Origin: Pararheinheimera marina
GTDB lineage: Bacteria > Pseudomonadota > Gammaproteobacteria > Enterobacterales > Alteromonadaceae
Length of the DNA: 64,000 nt
Assembly (NCBI RefSeq): GCF_042654345.1
Contig: NZ_JBHSGB010000001.1
Coordinates: 310,001 to 374,000 of the forward strand
Direction: 5' to 3'
The translations under genes and the position numbers were made by a program. Shown here piece after piece: positions 26,523 to 35,398 of this stretch. A model generated the notes under the pieces. The model was not told the DNA's origin. It ran no database searches and saw nothing but the letters and a program-made list of their open reading frames with translations. The stretch's first letter is position 1. Each line of letters begins with the position of its first letter.

Positions 26523-27293
26523 TCAGGACCAGACGGCGATTTGATCTTTTTGGATCAATTGTTCCAAGGCGGGCCTGGCAAAGTAGTAGCCCTGGAACCA
26601 TTGAATACCCTGAGCCCAGAGGTAATCCAACTCCGCTTGGGATTCAATGCCTTCGGCCAGCACCTTGGTATTAAGCTGCTGACACACCGTCAGTATGCCT
26701 TTGAGTACCGCCTGCTTAAGCGGGTCCTGATCAATATCACGAATCAGCCCCATATCCAGTTTCAGCACGGCAGGAGTCAATGCAGTCAACCAAGCCAGGC
26801 TGGCGTAGCCAGCACCAAAATCGTCAATCGCTGTAATAAAGCCGCGCTTAGCGTAGCTTTCGAATATGCGTTTCAGCTTGGCCTGATCGGTAATTTGCTC
26901 ACCTTCAGTCACTTCAAACATAATTTGCCGGATATCAAATCCAAACAGATCGGCCGCTTCAATAGTGGCCCGGATACAGGTTTCCGGGTTATACACCGCA
27001 TTGGGCAGGAAATTAATACTGAGCAGTTTGCGCAGACCCAGCCTGGAAGCCGTTTCAATGGCTTTGACCCGACAGGCCTGATCAAAATAATATTTGTTAT
27101 GGTCGTTGATGTGATCAAACACCCAGCCGGCCCCCTGGCCCTCAGGTCCTCGCACCAAGGCTTCATACCCAACTATGTCCTGCGCTGCCCAGTCGATGAT
27201 CGGCTGGAAGGCCATTTTTATGTCAAATCCTAATGACTTGCCGCTGAGGCAATCCATGCAGCTTTGTTGTTTAATTTGCGCGGGGAATTCCAT
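26523..27293 (-). CDS. EAL-domain c-di-GMP phosphodiesterase
   Basis: 256-residue stand-alone EAL protein. The catalytic signature YEALVRG (EAL 44-46), N94 in SINFLP, FEVTEGE (127-132), DDFGAG (157-162), K178 and E214 are all present, so hydrolysis of c-di-GMP is expected. There is no membrane segment or sensor domain; the N-terminal 22 residues contain a CMDC pair (12-15) that might bind metal. It lies 50 bases upstream of metC on the same strand but metC has its own operator. Confidence 0.9.
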   Translation of the reverse strand: MEFPAQIKQQSCMDCLSGKSLGFDIKMAFQPIIDWAAQDIVGYEALVRGPEGQGAGWVFDHINDHNKYYFDQACRVKAIETASRLGLRKLLSINFLPNAVYNPETCIRATIEAADLFGFDIRQIMFEVTEGEQITDQAKLKRIFESYAKRGFITAIDDFGAGYASLAWLTALTPAVLKLDMGLIRDIDQDPLKQAVLKGILTVCQQLNTKVLAEGIESQAELDYLWAQGIQWFQGYYFARPALEQLIQKDQIAVWS

Positions 27294-27322
27294 AACGCCT
27301 GGCTCAGAAAATTCGACTGAAA

Positions 27323-27964
27323 TTACCTTAAGTTAGGCGCTGCTCCCAGTGCAAGGGCTTTTGCATACTGCTGACACAACAGGCTGACAGCTTCAGTAAA
27401 ACTACGGCCATAACTGACCACGCCGTCTTCGTGACCCAACATAGTAAACAGCGCTGGCGCATCACCTTGCTGACAAACTAGCTGCTGCACGGCCAATGCC
27501 ATTTCCACAGTGCCATAAGGAATATCAGCGCTGGTATGTGGCAGTTGCAGTGCAGCCGTCTGTTGCCAAATCGCCGGGCAATGCGCATGCACCACGACCT
27601 GCACCCTGGCGTCCGCCTGATAAATGGCGGCATGCGTCATCGACTCGGACGAAGGTGCAGTGTCACCACAAGCCCACAGCTGGTTGCAGCCAATGTCGAC
27701 CTTCGTCACCAGCGCATAATCCGCGGCCTGCAATTGCAAGGGGCCGCCGGTCTGGGTACCGCTGATCATAAATTCGTTCTGGCCAGAGCGTTGGCTCAGG
27801 TTGCCAAAGCCATAATTGTCATAACGCTTTGGGTGCTGGCCCAGCATACCCAACTGATGTAACAGGGTGCGCCAGGCGTTGATTTCGCTGATTTGCCCTG
27901 CTGTTAGCACAGCAGCGGGCTGAAAATTCAGCTGAAATTTAATCACCCCTTCCTGTTCATGCAT
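27323..27964 (-). CDS. Class II aldolase/adducin-family protein
   Basis: 213-residue cytoplasmic protein of the fuculose-aldolase/adducin fold. Seen are the GNLS phosphate/oxygen-binding loop, SGTQTGGP, SSESMTHAAIY with the catalytic-type Glu, VVHAHCPA with two metal-binding His, and a later His in LGHEDGVVSYG. That is a near-complete metal site, so it is probably an enzyme. MtnB, missing beside mtnA/mtnK, belongs to this superfamily, but I see no decisive MtnB signature. It is divergent from ubiD. Confidence 0.78.
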   Translation of the reverse strand: MHEQEGVIKFQLNFQPAAVLTAGQISEINAWRTLLHQLGMLGQHPKRYDNYGFGNLSQRSGQNEFMISGTQTGGPLQLQAADYALVTKVDIGCNQLWACGDTAPSSESMTHAAIYQADARVQVVVHAHCPAIWQQTAALQLPHTSADIPYGTVEMALAVQQLVCQQGDAPALFTMLGHEDGVVSYGRSFTEAVSLLCQQYAKALALGAAPNLR

Positions 27965-28063
27965 ACCTGCGCCTCAGATGTTTTTACTGGCGCCATTATA
28001 AAATTCCTCCTTTGCTACACCAGCCGCCTGGAAGCCTGCACTGGTCCGGACTGGACAGGTATG

Positions 28064-28069
28064 TATAAT
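28064..28069 (+). promoter_or_regulatory. Candidate -10 box for ubiD
   Basis: A perfect TATAAT lies 29 bases before the ubiD ATG. No good -35 is present at the usual distance, so it would rely on an activator or be a chance match. Confidence 0.35.
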
Positions 28070-28097
28070 GGCAGCAATCTTCTGCGGGCCTGGTTTT

Positions 28098-29570
28098 ATG
28101 AAATACAACGATCTGCGTGACTTTATCGACCAGCTGGAACAGCGTGGTTTACTCAAACGCATCCGGATGGAAGTCGACCCTTACCTGGAAATGACCGAAA
28201 TAGCCGACCGTACGCTGCGAGCTGAGGGCCCGGCCTTACTGTTTGAAAACCCTAAAGGTTTTGACATTCCTGTGCTGGTGAATTTATTCGGCACGCCGGA
28301 GCGGGTCGCTTTGGGCATGGGCCAGACCGATGTGTCGGCGCTGCGTGAAGTCGGTAAGTTATTGGCCTTTTTAAAAGAGCCGGACCCACCAAAAGGCTTT
28401 AAAGACGCCTGGGACAAACTGCCAGTGTTTAAGCAGGTGCTGAACATGCCTGCCAAACAGGTGCGCAAAGCGCCTTGTCAGCACGTGGTACTGACCGGCG
28501 ACCAGGTGGATTTAACCAAACTGCCGGTGATGACCTGCTGGCCTGGCGACGTGGCGCCTTTGATCACCTGGGGTTTAACGGTAACCCGCGGCCCACATAA
28601 AGAACGGCAGAATCTGGGTATTTACCGCCAGCAGGTGCTTGGCAAAAACAAAGTCATCATGCGCTGGTTATCACACCGCGGCGGCGCTTTGGATTTCTTT
28701 GAATGGCAAAAAGCCCACCCAGGCGAGCCTTTCCCTGTGTCTGTCGCCTTAGGTGCCGACCCGGCCACTATTCTGGGCGCAGTGACGCCGGTGCCGGATA
28801 CCCTGTCTGAATACGCTTTTGCCGGATTATTGCGGGGTGACAACACCGAGGTGGTGAAATGCCTCAGCAACGACTTGCAGGTACCAGCCAGCGCCGAGTT
28901 TGTGCTGGAAGGGTACATTATGCCAGGTGAAATGGCGCCTGAAGGCCCCTACGGAGACCATACCGGCTATTACAACGAAGTGGACCAGTTCCCGGTCTTT
29001 ACTGTGACCCATCTGACCCATAGAGAAAAACCAATTTACCACAGCACCTACACGGGCCGGCCACCGGATGAACCCGCCATTTTGGGCGTGGCGTTAAATG
29101 AAGTCTTTGTGCCGATACTGCAAAAGCAGTTTCCGGAGATTGTCGATTTCTACCTGCCGCCGGAAGGCTGCTCCTACCGCATGGCGGTAGTCACCATGAA
29201 AAAGCAGTACCCAGGCCATGCCAAGCGAGTGATGATGGGTGTCTGGTCTTTCCTGCGCCAGTTTATGTACACCAAATTTGTGATTGTTTGCGACGACGAC
29301 GTCAACGCCCGTGACTGGAAAGACGTGATGTGGGCTATTACCACCCGGATGGACCCGGCGCGCGACACCACGCTGATTGAAAACACCCCCATCGATTACC
29401 TGGATTTCGCCTCGCCAGTGTCCGGTTTGGGCTCCAAAATGGGCATGGACGCAACCAATAAATGGCCAGGTGAGACCAGCCGCGAATGGGGTGAGCCGAT
29501 AGTGATGACGCCGGAAGTGAAACAAAAAGTCGACGCCATCTGGGCTGAACTGAATATTCTGCCGGAGTAA
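28098..29570 (+). CDS. ubiD: 3-octaprenyl-4-hydroxybenzoate decarboxylase
   Basis: Prenylated-FMN decarboxylase of ubiquinone synthesis, 490 residues. The start is the ATG at 28098 (MKYNDLRDFIDQLEQ), the family N-terminus. Motifs include NLFGTPERVALGMG, the YRQQVLGKNKVIMRW cofactor region, the GYIMPGEMAPEGPYGDHTGYY segment with catalytic E/R chemistry, and DATNKWPGET. It heads a three-gene run with a ferredoxin (2 bases later) and a flavin reductase. UbiX, which makes the cofactor, is not in the window. Confidence 0.97.
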   Translation: MKYNDLRDFIDQLEQRGLLKRIRMEVDPYLEMTEIADRTLRAEGPALLFENPKGFDIPVLVNLFGTPERVALGMGQTDVSALREVGKLLAFLKEPDPPKGFKDAWDKLPVFKQVLNMPAKQVRKAPCQHVVLTGDQVDLTKLPVMTCWPGDVAPLITWGLTVTRGPHKERQNLGIYRQQVLGKNKVIMRWLSHRGGALDFFEWQKAHPGEPFPVSVALGADPATILGAVTPVPDTLSEYAFAGLLRGDNTEVVKCLSNDLQVPASAEFVLEGYIMPGEMAPEGPYGDHTGYYNEVDQFPVFTVTHLTHREKPIYHSTYTGRPPDEPAILGVALNEVFVPILQKQFPEIVDFYLPPEGCSYRMAVVTMKKQYPGHAKRVMMGVWSFLRQFMYTKFVIVCDDDVNARDWKDVMWAITTRMDPARDTTLIENTPIDYLDFASPVSGLGSKMGMDATNKWPGETSREWGEPIVMTPEVKQKVDAIWAELNILPE

Positions 29571-29572
29571 AA

Positions 29573-29863
29573 ATGAGCCAGCAGGCGGATTTTCAGGTCA
29601 CCATTGAGCCAAGCGGTCTGACGTTCAGCGTCGGGCCTACGGAAACAGTGCTGCAGGCGGCACTGCGTCAGGGCATTGATTTCCCGCACCGCTGCCAGCA
29701 GGGTGTGTGCACCGCCTGCGTCTGCCGCCTGCGCTCCGGCACTGTGACCTACCTGCCGCCTGAGCCACTCAGCGCACAAGACAAATCCATGAACTTTACC
29801 TATTGTTGTCTGGCCTTTGCCAGCAGCGATTTGGTGTTACATCATCCTTTTATTCGTGGTTAA
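29573..29863 (+). CDS. Plant-type [2Fe-2S] ferredoxin
   Basis: 96-residue electron carrier. The cluster ligands are C41, C46 and C49 in CQQGVCTAC, and one of C78/C79 in NFTYCCLAF. The start follows the ubiD stop by 2 bases and the gene is 15 bases before the flavin reductase. Together with the next gene it looks like a split version of the fused ferredoxin-plus-flavin-reductase enzymes (AscD type). Its partner may be a Ubi hydroxylase or the reductase; this is inference. Confidence 0.9.
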   Translation: MSQQADFQVTIEPSGLTFSVGPTETVLQAALRQGIDFPHRCQQGVCTACVCRLRSGTVTYLPPEPLSAQDKSMNFTYCCLAFASSDLVLHHPFIRG

Positions 29864-29878
29864 GCCACAGGGTTATTC

Positions 29879-30574
29879 ATGAGCAAAATTCGTTGTACCG
29901 TTGCACAGTTATCGCCGTTAACCTCTGGGGTCACCCGGGTTGTGCTGACACCAGAAAGCCAGGTGCCTTACCGGCCGGGCCAGTACCTGCAAATCTGGCT
30001 GAGTGACGAGGACAAGCGGCCTTTTTCGATTGCGTCCATAGCCGCGCAAGGCCAACTGGAGCTGCATATTGGTGGCGCTGTCACCGACCAGTACGCCAGC
30101 CAGGCGTTAGCGCATTTGCAGCAACACAGCGAAATAACCGCAGAAGTCGGCCTGGGTCAGGCCTTCTGGCGTGAACACAGTCAGAACCCTATTATTTTGC
30201 TGGCCGGCGGCACCGGCTTTTCCTATGTGTACAGCATTGCGCAGGCAATAGCTGCTGCTGGGGTAAAACGACCGGTGTTTCTGTACTGGGGGGTGCGGGA
30301 TGAAAGCGCGCTGTACCATCAGACCGAACTGGCTGCCTGGGCCGCAACAGACGAGCATTATCGCTTTATTCCGGTGGTGCAGAACCCAACTGAACAGTGG
30401 CAAGGCCGGACAGGCTTGGTGCACGAAGCCATACTGCAGGATTTTGTTTCGCTGGAAGCCTACGACATCTATCTGGCCGGGCCTTTTGCCATGGCCGGTG
30501 TGGTGCGGGCGGCGTTTTTAGAGCAAGGCGGCAAACGCGAACAAATGTTTGCCGATGCCTTTGCCTATATCTAG
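29879..30574 (+). CDS. fre: NAD(P)H-flavin reductase (Fre/LuxG-like)
   Basis: 231-residue reductase of the ferredoxin-NADP reductase superfamily. The flavin motif RPFSIAS (about 42-48), the nucleotide-binding LLAGGTGFSYVYSI (about 104-117) and the C-terminal IYLAGPFAMA are clear. In E. coli, ubiD and fre are also neighbours. The distance of 15 bases from the ferredoxin gene implies one operon with ubiD. Confidence 0.93.
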   Translation: MSKIRCTVAQLSPLTSGVTRVVLTPESQVPYRPGQYLQIWLSDEDKRPFSIASIAAQGQLELHIGGAVTDQYASQALAHLQQHSEITAEVGLGQAFWREHSQNPIILLAGGTGFSYVYSIAQAIAAAGVKRPVFLYWGVRDESALYHQTELAAWAATDEHYRFIPVVQNPTEQWQGRTGLVHEAILQDFVSLEAYDIYLAGPFAMAGVVRAAFLEQGGKREQMFADAFAYI

Positions 30575-30592
30575 AACCTGTATCGCTTAACC

Positions 30593-30612
30593 GGGAGCGT
30601 TAAAACGCTCCC
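30593..30612. terminator. Hairpin after fre, between convergent genes
   Basis: GGGAGCGT (30593-30600) and ACGCTCCC (30605-30612) form a perfect 8-bp stem with a TAAA loop, 19 bases after the fre stop and 13 before the purT end. No clear T-run follows. Confidence 0.45.
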
Positions 30613-30624
30613 CTACATAAAACA

Positions 30625-31809
30625 TTAACCCAGCGTCAGCTGAATTTTTGCGATCACGTCCAGCGCCTTTTGCTTAGCGTGATCCGTGCTGTCACCCAAG
30701 GCCAGCGCCACGCCCATCCGGCGTTCCCCCTGCACTTCAGGTTTGCCAAAAATCCGCAGGTCGGTGTCCGGCTGCATTAACGCTTGCGCCAGATTGCCAT
30801 AACCAATTTCCCGTGATTGTCCGGCTACCAGCAACACCGCAGAGGCGGCCGGTCCGTATTGGCGGATCAACGGAATAGGCAACCCCAGAATAGCGCGGGC
30901 ATGCAAGGCAAACTGGGTGTAGTTTTGCGAAATCAGCGTCACCATACCGGTGTCATGTGGCCGTGGCGACACTTCACTGAACCAGACCTGGTCGCCTTTG
31001 ACAAACAGCTCGACTCCAAATAAACCCCGACCGCCCAAAGCTTCAGTCACTTTGGCAGCATACTGCTGAGCCAGCTCCAACGCTTTGGGCGACATCGCCT
31101 GCGGCTGCCAGGATTCACGATAATCGCCTTTTTCCTGGCGGTGGCCGACAGGTTCACAGAACTGAGTGCCAGACACTGAACGGACAGTCAGCAGGGTAAT
31201 CTCGTAGTCAAAGTCGATAAAGCCTTCAACAATCACCCGACCTTTACCGGCCCGGCCACCTTCTTGCGCATAAGCCCAGGCGGCTTCCAGATCCGCAGCT
31301 GATTTCAGCACCGACTGACCTTTGCCGGATGACGACATAATAGGCTTCACCACACAGGGGTAACCCACAGCAGCGACCGCAGCCAGGTAGCTGGCCTTGT
31401 CGTCGGCAAACTGGTAGTTGGAGGTCGGCAAGCCCAGCTGTTCGGCGGCCAGACGACGAATGCCCTCACGGTTCATCGTCAGGTTGGCCGCTTTGGCGGT
31501 CGGCACCACAGTAAAACCTTGCTGCTCCAGCTCAACCAGCGTGCTGGTGGCCACAGCTTCTAACTCAGGCACAATCAGCGCCGGTTTTTCTTTGATCACA
31601 ATCTGCCGCAGTGCAGAAGGGTCCAGCATCGAAATCACATAGTGACGGTCAGCCACTTGCATCGCCGGTGCATTGGCGTAGCGGTCTACCGCGATCACTT
31701 CGCAGCCTAAACGTTTTAATTCGATACAGACTTCTTTACCCAGCTCGCCACTGCCCAGTAACAAGACTTTGTGGGCGTTGGTGGCACCTGGCGTTCCAAT
31801 ACGGCTCAT
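30625..31809 (-). CDS. purT: Formate-dependent phosphoribosylglycinamide formyltransferase
   Basis: ATP-grasp enzyme making formyl-GAR from GAR, formate and ATP in purine synthesis; 394 residues, the family length. The ATG at 31809 (MSRIGTPGATNAHKV) has GGAG 8 bases upstream; a frame to 32103 adds 98 unrelated residues and overlaps the next gene. Motifs are LLLGSGELGKEV, PCVVKPIMSSSGKGQSV, and FSEVSPRPHDTGMVT with metal-binding residues. Confidence 0.97.
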   Translation of the reverse strand: MSRIGTPGATNAHKVLLLGSGELGKEVCIELKRLGCEVIAVDRYANAPAMQVADRHYVISMLDPSALRQIVIKEKPALIVPELEAVATSTLVELEQQGFTVVPTAKAANLTMNREGIRRLAAEQLGLPTSNYQFADDKASYLAAVAAVGYPCVVKPIMSSSGKGQSVLKSAADLEAAWAYAQEGGRAGKGRVIVEGFIDFDYEITLLTVRSVSGTQFCEPVGHRQEKGDYRESWQPQAMSPKALELAQQYAAKVTEALGGRGLFGVELFVKGDQVWFSEVSPRPHDTGMVTLISQNYTQFALHARAILGLPIPLIRQYGPAASAVLLVAGQSREIGYGNLAQALMQPDTDLRIFGKPEVQGERRMGVALALGDSTDHAKQKALDVIAKIQLTLG

Positions 31810-31919
31810 ATACGGCTCCTGCAATGCAATTGCGCAGAGCATATCAAAACTTGCCTGCAGTGGCCGACTTTTTCCGGCCACTGGGCTATAGTCTGCGCAA
31901 AAAAGTAAGAGTACTTTGA

Positions 31920-32135
31920 ATGAACATAAAATTATGCCCGCGTTGTGGCCAGTCCAATGCCTGTATGGCGCAAACTGACAGGCCACAGGACTGCTGGTGT
32001 ATGCAGCTAACGTTGTCAGCAACCTTAAAGGGCCAATTGCCTGAAAGCAGCCAGTGTTACTGCGAGCGCTGCCTGCGACAACTGCAGCAACAGGCCGAGG
32101 CACAGCCGCAAATTTATCGGCCGGTTCAGCCCTGA
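31920..32135 (+). CDS. Cysteine-rich CWC-family protein
   Basis: 71-residue small protein with CPRCG (6-10), CWC (25-27) and CYCERC (46-51), the spacing of the cysteine-rich CWC family. It probably binds one or two zinc ions; function unknown. It is divergent from purT and its 3' end overlaps the convergent glycosyltransferase by 10 bases. The ribosome site is weak (AAGAG). Confidence 0.82.
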   Translation: MNIKLCPRCGQSNACMAQTDRPQDCWCMQLTLSATLKGQLPESSQCYCERCLRQLQQQAEAQPQIYRPVQP

Positions 32136-33619
32136 GGCGGGTCGGATTTATCGTCAGCTTTAGCGGTTTGGGCGGCCGCTTGTTGCCACTGGCCTGAACG
32201 CTTCATTGCGCCCCAGCTGCTTTTACTGTTGCGCATCCAACGCCACAACCCCTTCAGCCGCCACCAGGAGTTCAGCTGGCGATAACCAAAGTTTTCAATA
32301 ATCGCCAGGCTAAATAGCCGCAAAATGCTGCGCCGCCCCGGGTATACCGGGTATGACATTTCTTCCAGCACCAAAGCCACCACCGAAATCAGCACACCAA
32401 AGCCAATAGTGGCGACCAGAAACGCCAGCATAGCGACCGGATCCAACCAGCCGGCCAGCCATGCAGTCAACATAAAGAGGTAACCAGCCACTTCAATGGC
32501 AGGACCAAAAGCTTCAAAAATTAGCGAAAACGGATAAGCCAGCCAACCGACAGCGCCAGCTTTGCGGTGAAATAACAAGGAACGGTTGGCCATCAGACTT
32601 TCCAGCAAGCCGCGCTGCCAGCGTACCCGCTGGTTGCTCAGTGTCGCCAGGTCTTCAGGCGCTTCAGTCCAGCACACCGGGTCTGGAATAAAGTAAACCC
32701 GGTACGGCCGCTGCGTTAACCGGAACAACTTATGCAGCCGCACCACCAGCTCCATATCTTCACCAATGGTGTTATGCCGGTAGCCACCGGCTTCAATCAC
32801 AGCCGATTTACGGAACACCCCAAAGGCGCCACTGATAATCAATAAACAATTCAGTGGTGACCAGCCCAAACGACCGAACAGAAAACCGCGCAGGTATTCA
32901 ATGATTTGCAGCTGAGGCAACAATTTTTCCGGCAACGCGGCCTTGAGCAATAAGCCGTCTTTCACTTCGCAGCCATTGGCAATGCGCACCGTGCCACCGG
33001 CAGCAATCGCATAGGGATCATCCAGAAAAGGTCGGATAATGCGCTGCAAACTGTCGCGTTGCAAAATAGAATCGGCGTCCACCCCACAAAACAACGGAAA
33101 CCTGGACAAATTAATGCCCGCGTTTAAAGCGTCGGCTTTACCACCGTTTTGTTTGTCGATGACTTTCAGGTTTGGATAACGGCTGGACTGGTAAATTCCC
33201 AGTATCGGTTGGCAAGCCAGGTGCAGTGGACAAGTGGCCGAAGAAGGCACCAGCTGAAACTGTTCTTTCAGCACCTGCATGGTTAAATCTTTTGAGCCGT
33301 CGTTGACGACTATGACTTCGTATTCAGGGTAGGTCAGCTGTAACAAGGAATGAATAGAACCAGAAATGGTTGCTTCTTCATTGTAAGCAGGCACCAGCAC
33401 CGAAATAGGCGGTAAAAAGCTGGCATAACTGGCTGGCATGAGTTCGGTGCGGGCAGACTGGATCTGCCCACGCATCACCCACAGCGCAATCAGGTTCAGT
33501 GCCAGATAACCTAAAGACAACAACACGAAATAGCCGATAAACAGCCATTGCAATACAGCCACCACCGGGCTGCCCAGGCCAAACTGCAGGTCCTGCTGCA
33601 ACTGAGTTAACCAGTCCAT
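32126..33619 (-). CDS. Processive family 2 glycosyltransferase (membrane)
   Basis: 497-residue inner-membrane glycosyltransferase of the cellulose/PNAG-synthase kind. One membrane segment (about 25-50), a GT-A domain with ND (106-107), DAD (181-183), GED (286-288) and QRVRW (330-334), then three or four membrane segments (about 355-430). The D,D,D,QxxRW set marks a processive beta-polymerase. No PilZ domain is visible. Last gene of a four-gene overlapping operon with a HEAT protein, a YaiO barrel and a response regulator, so a secreted polysaccharide is likely; its sugar is unknown. Confidence 0.9.
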   Translation of the reverse strand: MDWLTQLQQDLQFGLGSPVVAVLQWLFIGYFVLLSLGYLALNLIALWVMRGQIQSARTELMPASYASFLPPISVLVPAYNEEATISGSIHSLLQLTYPEYEVIVVNDGSKDLTMQVLKEQFQLVPSSATCPLHLACQPILGIYQSSRYPNLKVIDKQNGGKADALNAGINLSRFPLFCGVDADSILQRDSLQRIIRPFLDDPYAIAAGGTVRIANGCEVKDGLLLKAALPEKLLPQLQIIEYLRGFLFGRLGWSPLNCLLIISGAFGVFRKSAVIEAGGYRHNTIGEDMELVVRLHKLFRLTQRPYRVYFIPDPVCWTEAPEDLATLSNQRVRWQRGLLESLMANRSLLFHRKAGAVGWLAYPFSLIFEAFGPAIEVAGYLFMLTAWLAGWLDPVAMLAFLVATIGFGVLISVVALVLEEMSYPVYPGRRSILRLFSLAIIENFGYRQLNSWWRLKGLWRWMRNSKSSWGAMKRSGQWQQAAAQTAKADDKSDPPQG

Positions 33620-34686
33620 GCTGTCCTCTTCATACGTTCGGTTTCATCCAGTACCTGATGCAATATATCCCGGGCGAAGGGGTCGTCCAGTTGCAGCCAG
33701 TGTTGCTGTTCTTCCACACTGACATCCGGTAGCTGCAACAACGACTGTGCAGCCCGGTAGCGCACCCACCAGCTTTTATCCTGTAACAGGATCAGCAACA
33801 AGGGCACATCGTCTTTGCTACCCAAGCGTCCCAGCGCTTTGGCCAATTGAACTCTGACCTGCCAGTGCGGCGAGTTATGCAATAAACGCAGCGCAGGCAA
33901 CAGATCCGGGGAAATGGTACTGGAGCAGGCGGTGGTCATCAGCTCCATCTGGTCCGGGTATTTCTCCAGCGCCAGCAGCACCAGCGGCTGACAATCGAGC
34001 GGCGACAACAAGGACATCAGTTTGATCAAGCGGCCCAGCTCTTTTACTGTGGCGCGTTCAGCGCTTTCAGTTAAAGCCCGGACAACTAACTCCGAAGGCA
34101 ATCGCACCAATAACCCGGCCAACCGGCTGACCGACCAGTCGTCCCTGTGTAGCTGAGACAGCACCACAGGCAGCCCCAGCCAGGGGTCGATAGATAATAA
34201 AGAGCGGGCGGCCACCAGCGAAAACAGTGTTCTGGAATCAATCACATAAGGCATTAATTTGGCGAAGGCTTTTTTGTCCTGCACCAATCCGAGCGTCATA
34301 ATCGCCGTCAGTTTTTTTTCATTGTCAAAGCTATCCAGCCATTGGTGCATCACGGGCACAAAACCCAAGCGTTGCGCCAAATCGGCCAGCCGCTCCGACG
34401 CAGAGCCCCGCACCGTTTGCTCCAGCTGCAACCACAACTGCACCACCACACCAAAACCAGCAGCGTCTAATGAAGGCAGCGGCTCCGCTGTTTGTTCCGT
34501 GTCATAAATCCAGCTAAACAGCAGTGGTGTCCATTGCTCGGTCGCCTCTTTGCGGTGCAAGTTACGCTTATCCCGCTCCTTGTGCATCACCAATGCCAGC
34601 ACCAGCAGCAGCAAGGTCAGCACCAACAACGCAGCAGTGCTGTACCAGACTAATTGCAACAGCGGATCAGAAACTGTAGCGGACAC
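33607..34686 (-). CDS. Membrane-anchored HEAT-repeat protein
   Basis: 359-residue protein with one N-terminal membrane segment (about 11-32), a basic stop (HKERDKRNLHRK) and an alpha-helical cytoplasmic part. HEAT-like repeats are clear near the end: SPHWQVRVQLAKALGRLGS and DKSWWVRYRAAQSLLQLPD. It probably is a scaffold for the glycosyltransferase. It overlaps that gene by 13 bases and the YaiO gene by 20 bases, so the products are translationally coupled. Confidence 0.85.
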   Translation of the reverse strand: MSATVSDPLLQLVWYSTAALLVLTLLLLVLALVMHKERDKRNLHRKEATEQWTPLLFSWIYDTEQTAEPLPSLDAAGFGVVVQLWLQLEQTVRGSASERLADLAQRLGFVPVMHQWLDSFDNEKKLTAIMTLGLVQDKKAFAKLMPYVIDSRTLFSLVAARSLLSIDPWLGLPVVLSQLHRDDWSVSRLAGLLVRLPSELVVRALTESAERATVKELGRLIKLMSLLSPLDCQPLVLLALEKYPDQMELMTTACSSTISPDLLPALRLLHNSPHWQVRVQLAKALGRLGSKDDVPLLLILLQDKSWWVRYRAAQSLLQLPDVSVEEQQHWLQLDDPFARDILHQVLDETERMKRTAWTG

Positions 34687-35398
34687 TCAGACCATACTCC
34701 GTTTTCTCATACAACACGTCCTGTTCAGACCAACTGGCGTTGTAGAGCAATTGCCAGTTCGGGCTCAGCCCGAGCTGACCAAAAAAACCATAACGGCTGA
34801 CATCCATCACCAGTACCCGGTTAGGTAAACGTTCCAGCTCCTTGCCTCGGACTGCCAGCAGTGTGATGGAGTCCGTGTCATTGAAGTAGTAACTCAGTTG
34901 CAGTAAATGGGTGTTGGCCGTTCCAGCGTCTTCTGGCCTTGAATGATAAAAGGTATAAGCCAGCCGGTAAGCCCCTATATAATGCTCATTCATCAGGCTG
35001 TAACTGTGGCTGTCCTGCTCGTCGTCCTGACTGAGCATCACGCCAGGAGTCACCACCCAGCCCGGAGTCCAGGACCAGGCCAGCTGCGAGCCGTAATTCA
35101 ACTCAGGACGCACCCGGTTTTGTGGGCTGTACGCCGCCTGCCACAACCAGGTCAGTTCATTATTGAGTTTGTAGTTACCATCAAACAACCATTCCTGGTC
35201 CTGCAAGCCAAAACGCTCGCTGCGCTGATAACGGCCACCCCAGCCATAGGCGTCCTGCTGCTGGCGCAGGCCGGCAAAATAAAACCAGCCATCGGCCAGA
35301 CCATTGCTCAATTGCTCTTGTCCCGAGCCTATTTCCAATTGCGTCGCACCAGCAAGCCCAGGGGCCAGCACCAACGCAGCCACGCATAACATTCTCAT
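34667..35398 (-). CDS. YaiO-family outer-membrane beta-barrel protein
   Basis: 243-residue predicted outer-membrane barrel. Signal peptide 1-19 (MRMLCVAALVLAPGLAGA), then alternating aromatic strands and a C-terminal Phe (LSVRYSF). The strand pattern and genetic pairing with a family 2 glycosyltransferase match YaiO proteins (E. coli yaiO adjoins yaiP). It may help export the polysaccharide. The ATG overlaps the stop of the response regulator as ATGA. Confidence 0.83.
   Translation of the reverse strand: MRMLCVAALVLAPGLAGATQLEIGSGQEQLSNGLADGWFYFAGLRQQQDAYGWGGRYQRSERFGLQDQEWLFDGNYKLNNELTWLWQAAYSPQNRVRPELNYGSQLAWSWTPGWVVTPGVMLSQDDEQDSHSYSLMNEHYIGAYRLAYTFYHSRPEDAGTANTHLLQLSYYFNDTDSITLLAVRGKELERLPNRVLVMDVSRYGFFGQLGLSPNWQLLYNASWSEQDVLYEKTEYGLSVRYSF

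Noticed and set aside
26541..27233. 230-codon plus-strand frame inside the EAL gene
   Set aside because: Antisense to an EAL protein with all catalytic residues; no domain of its own.
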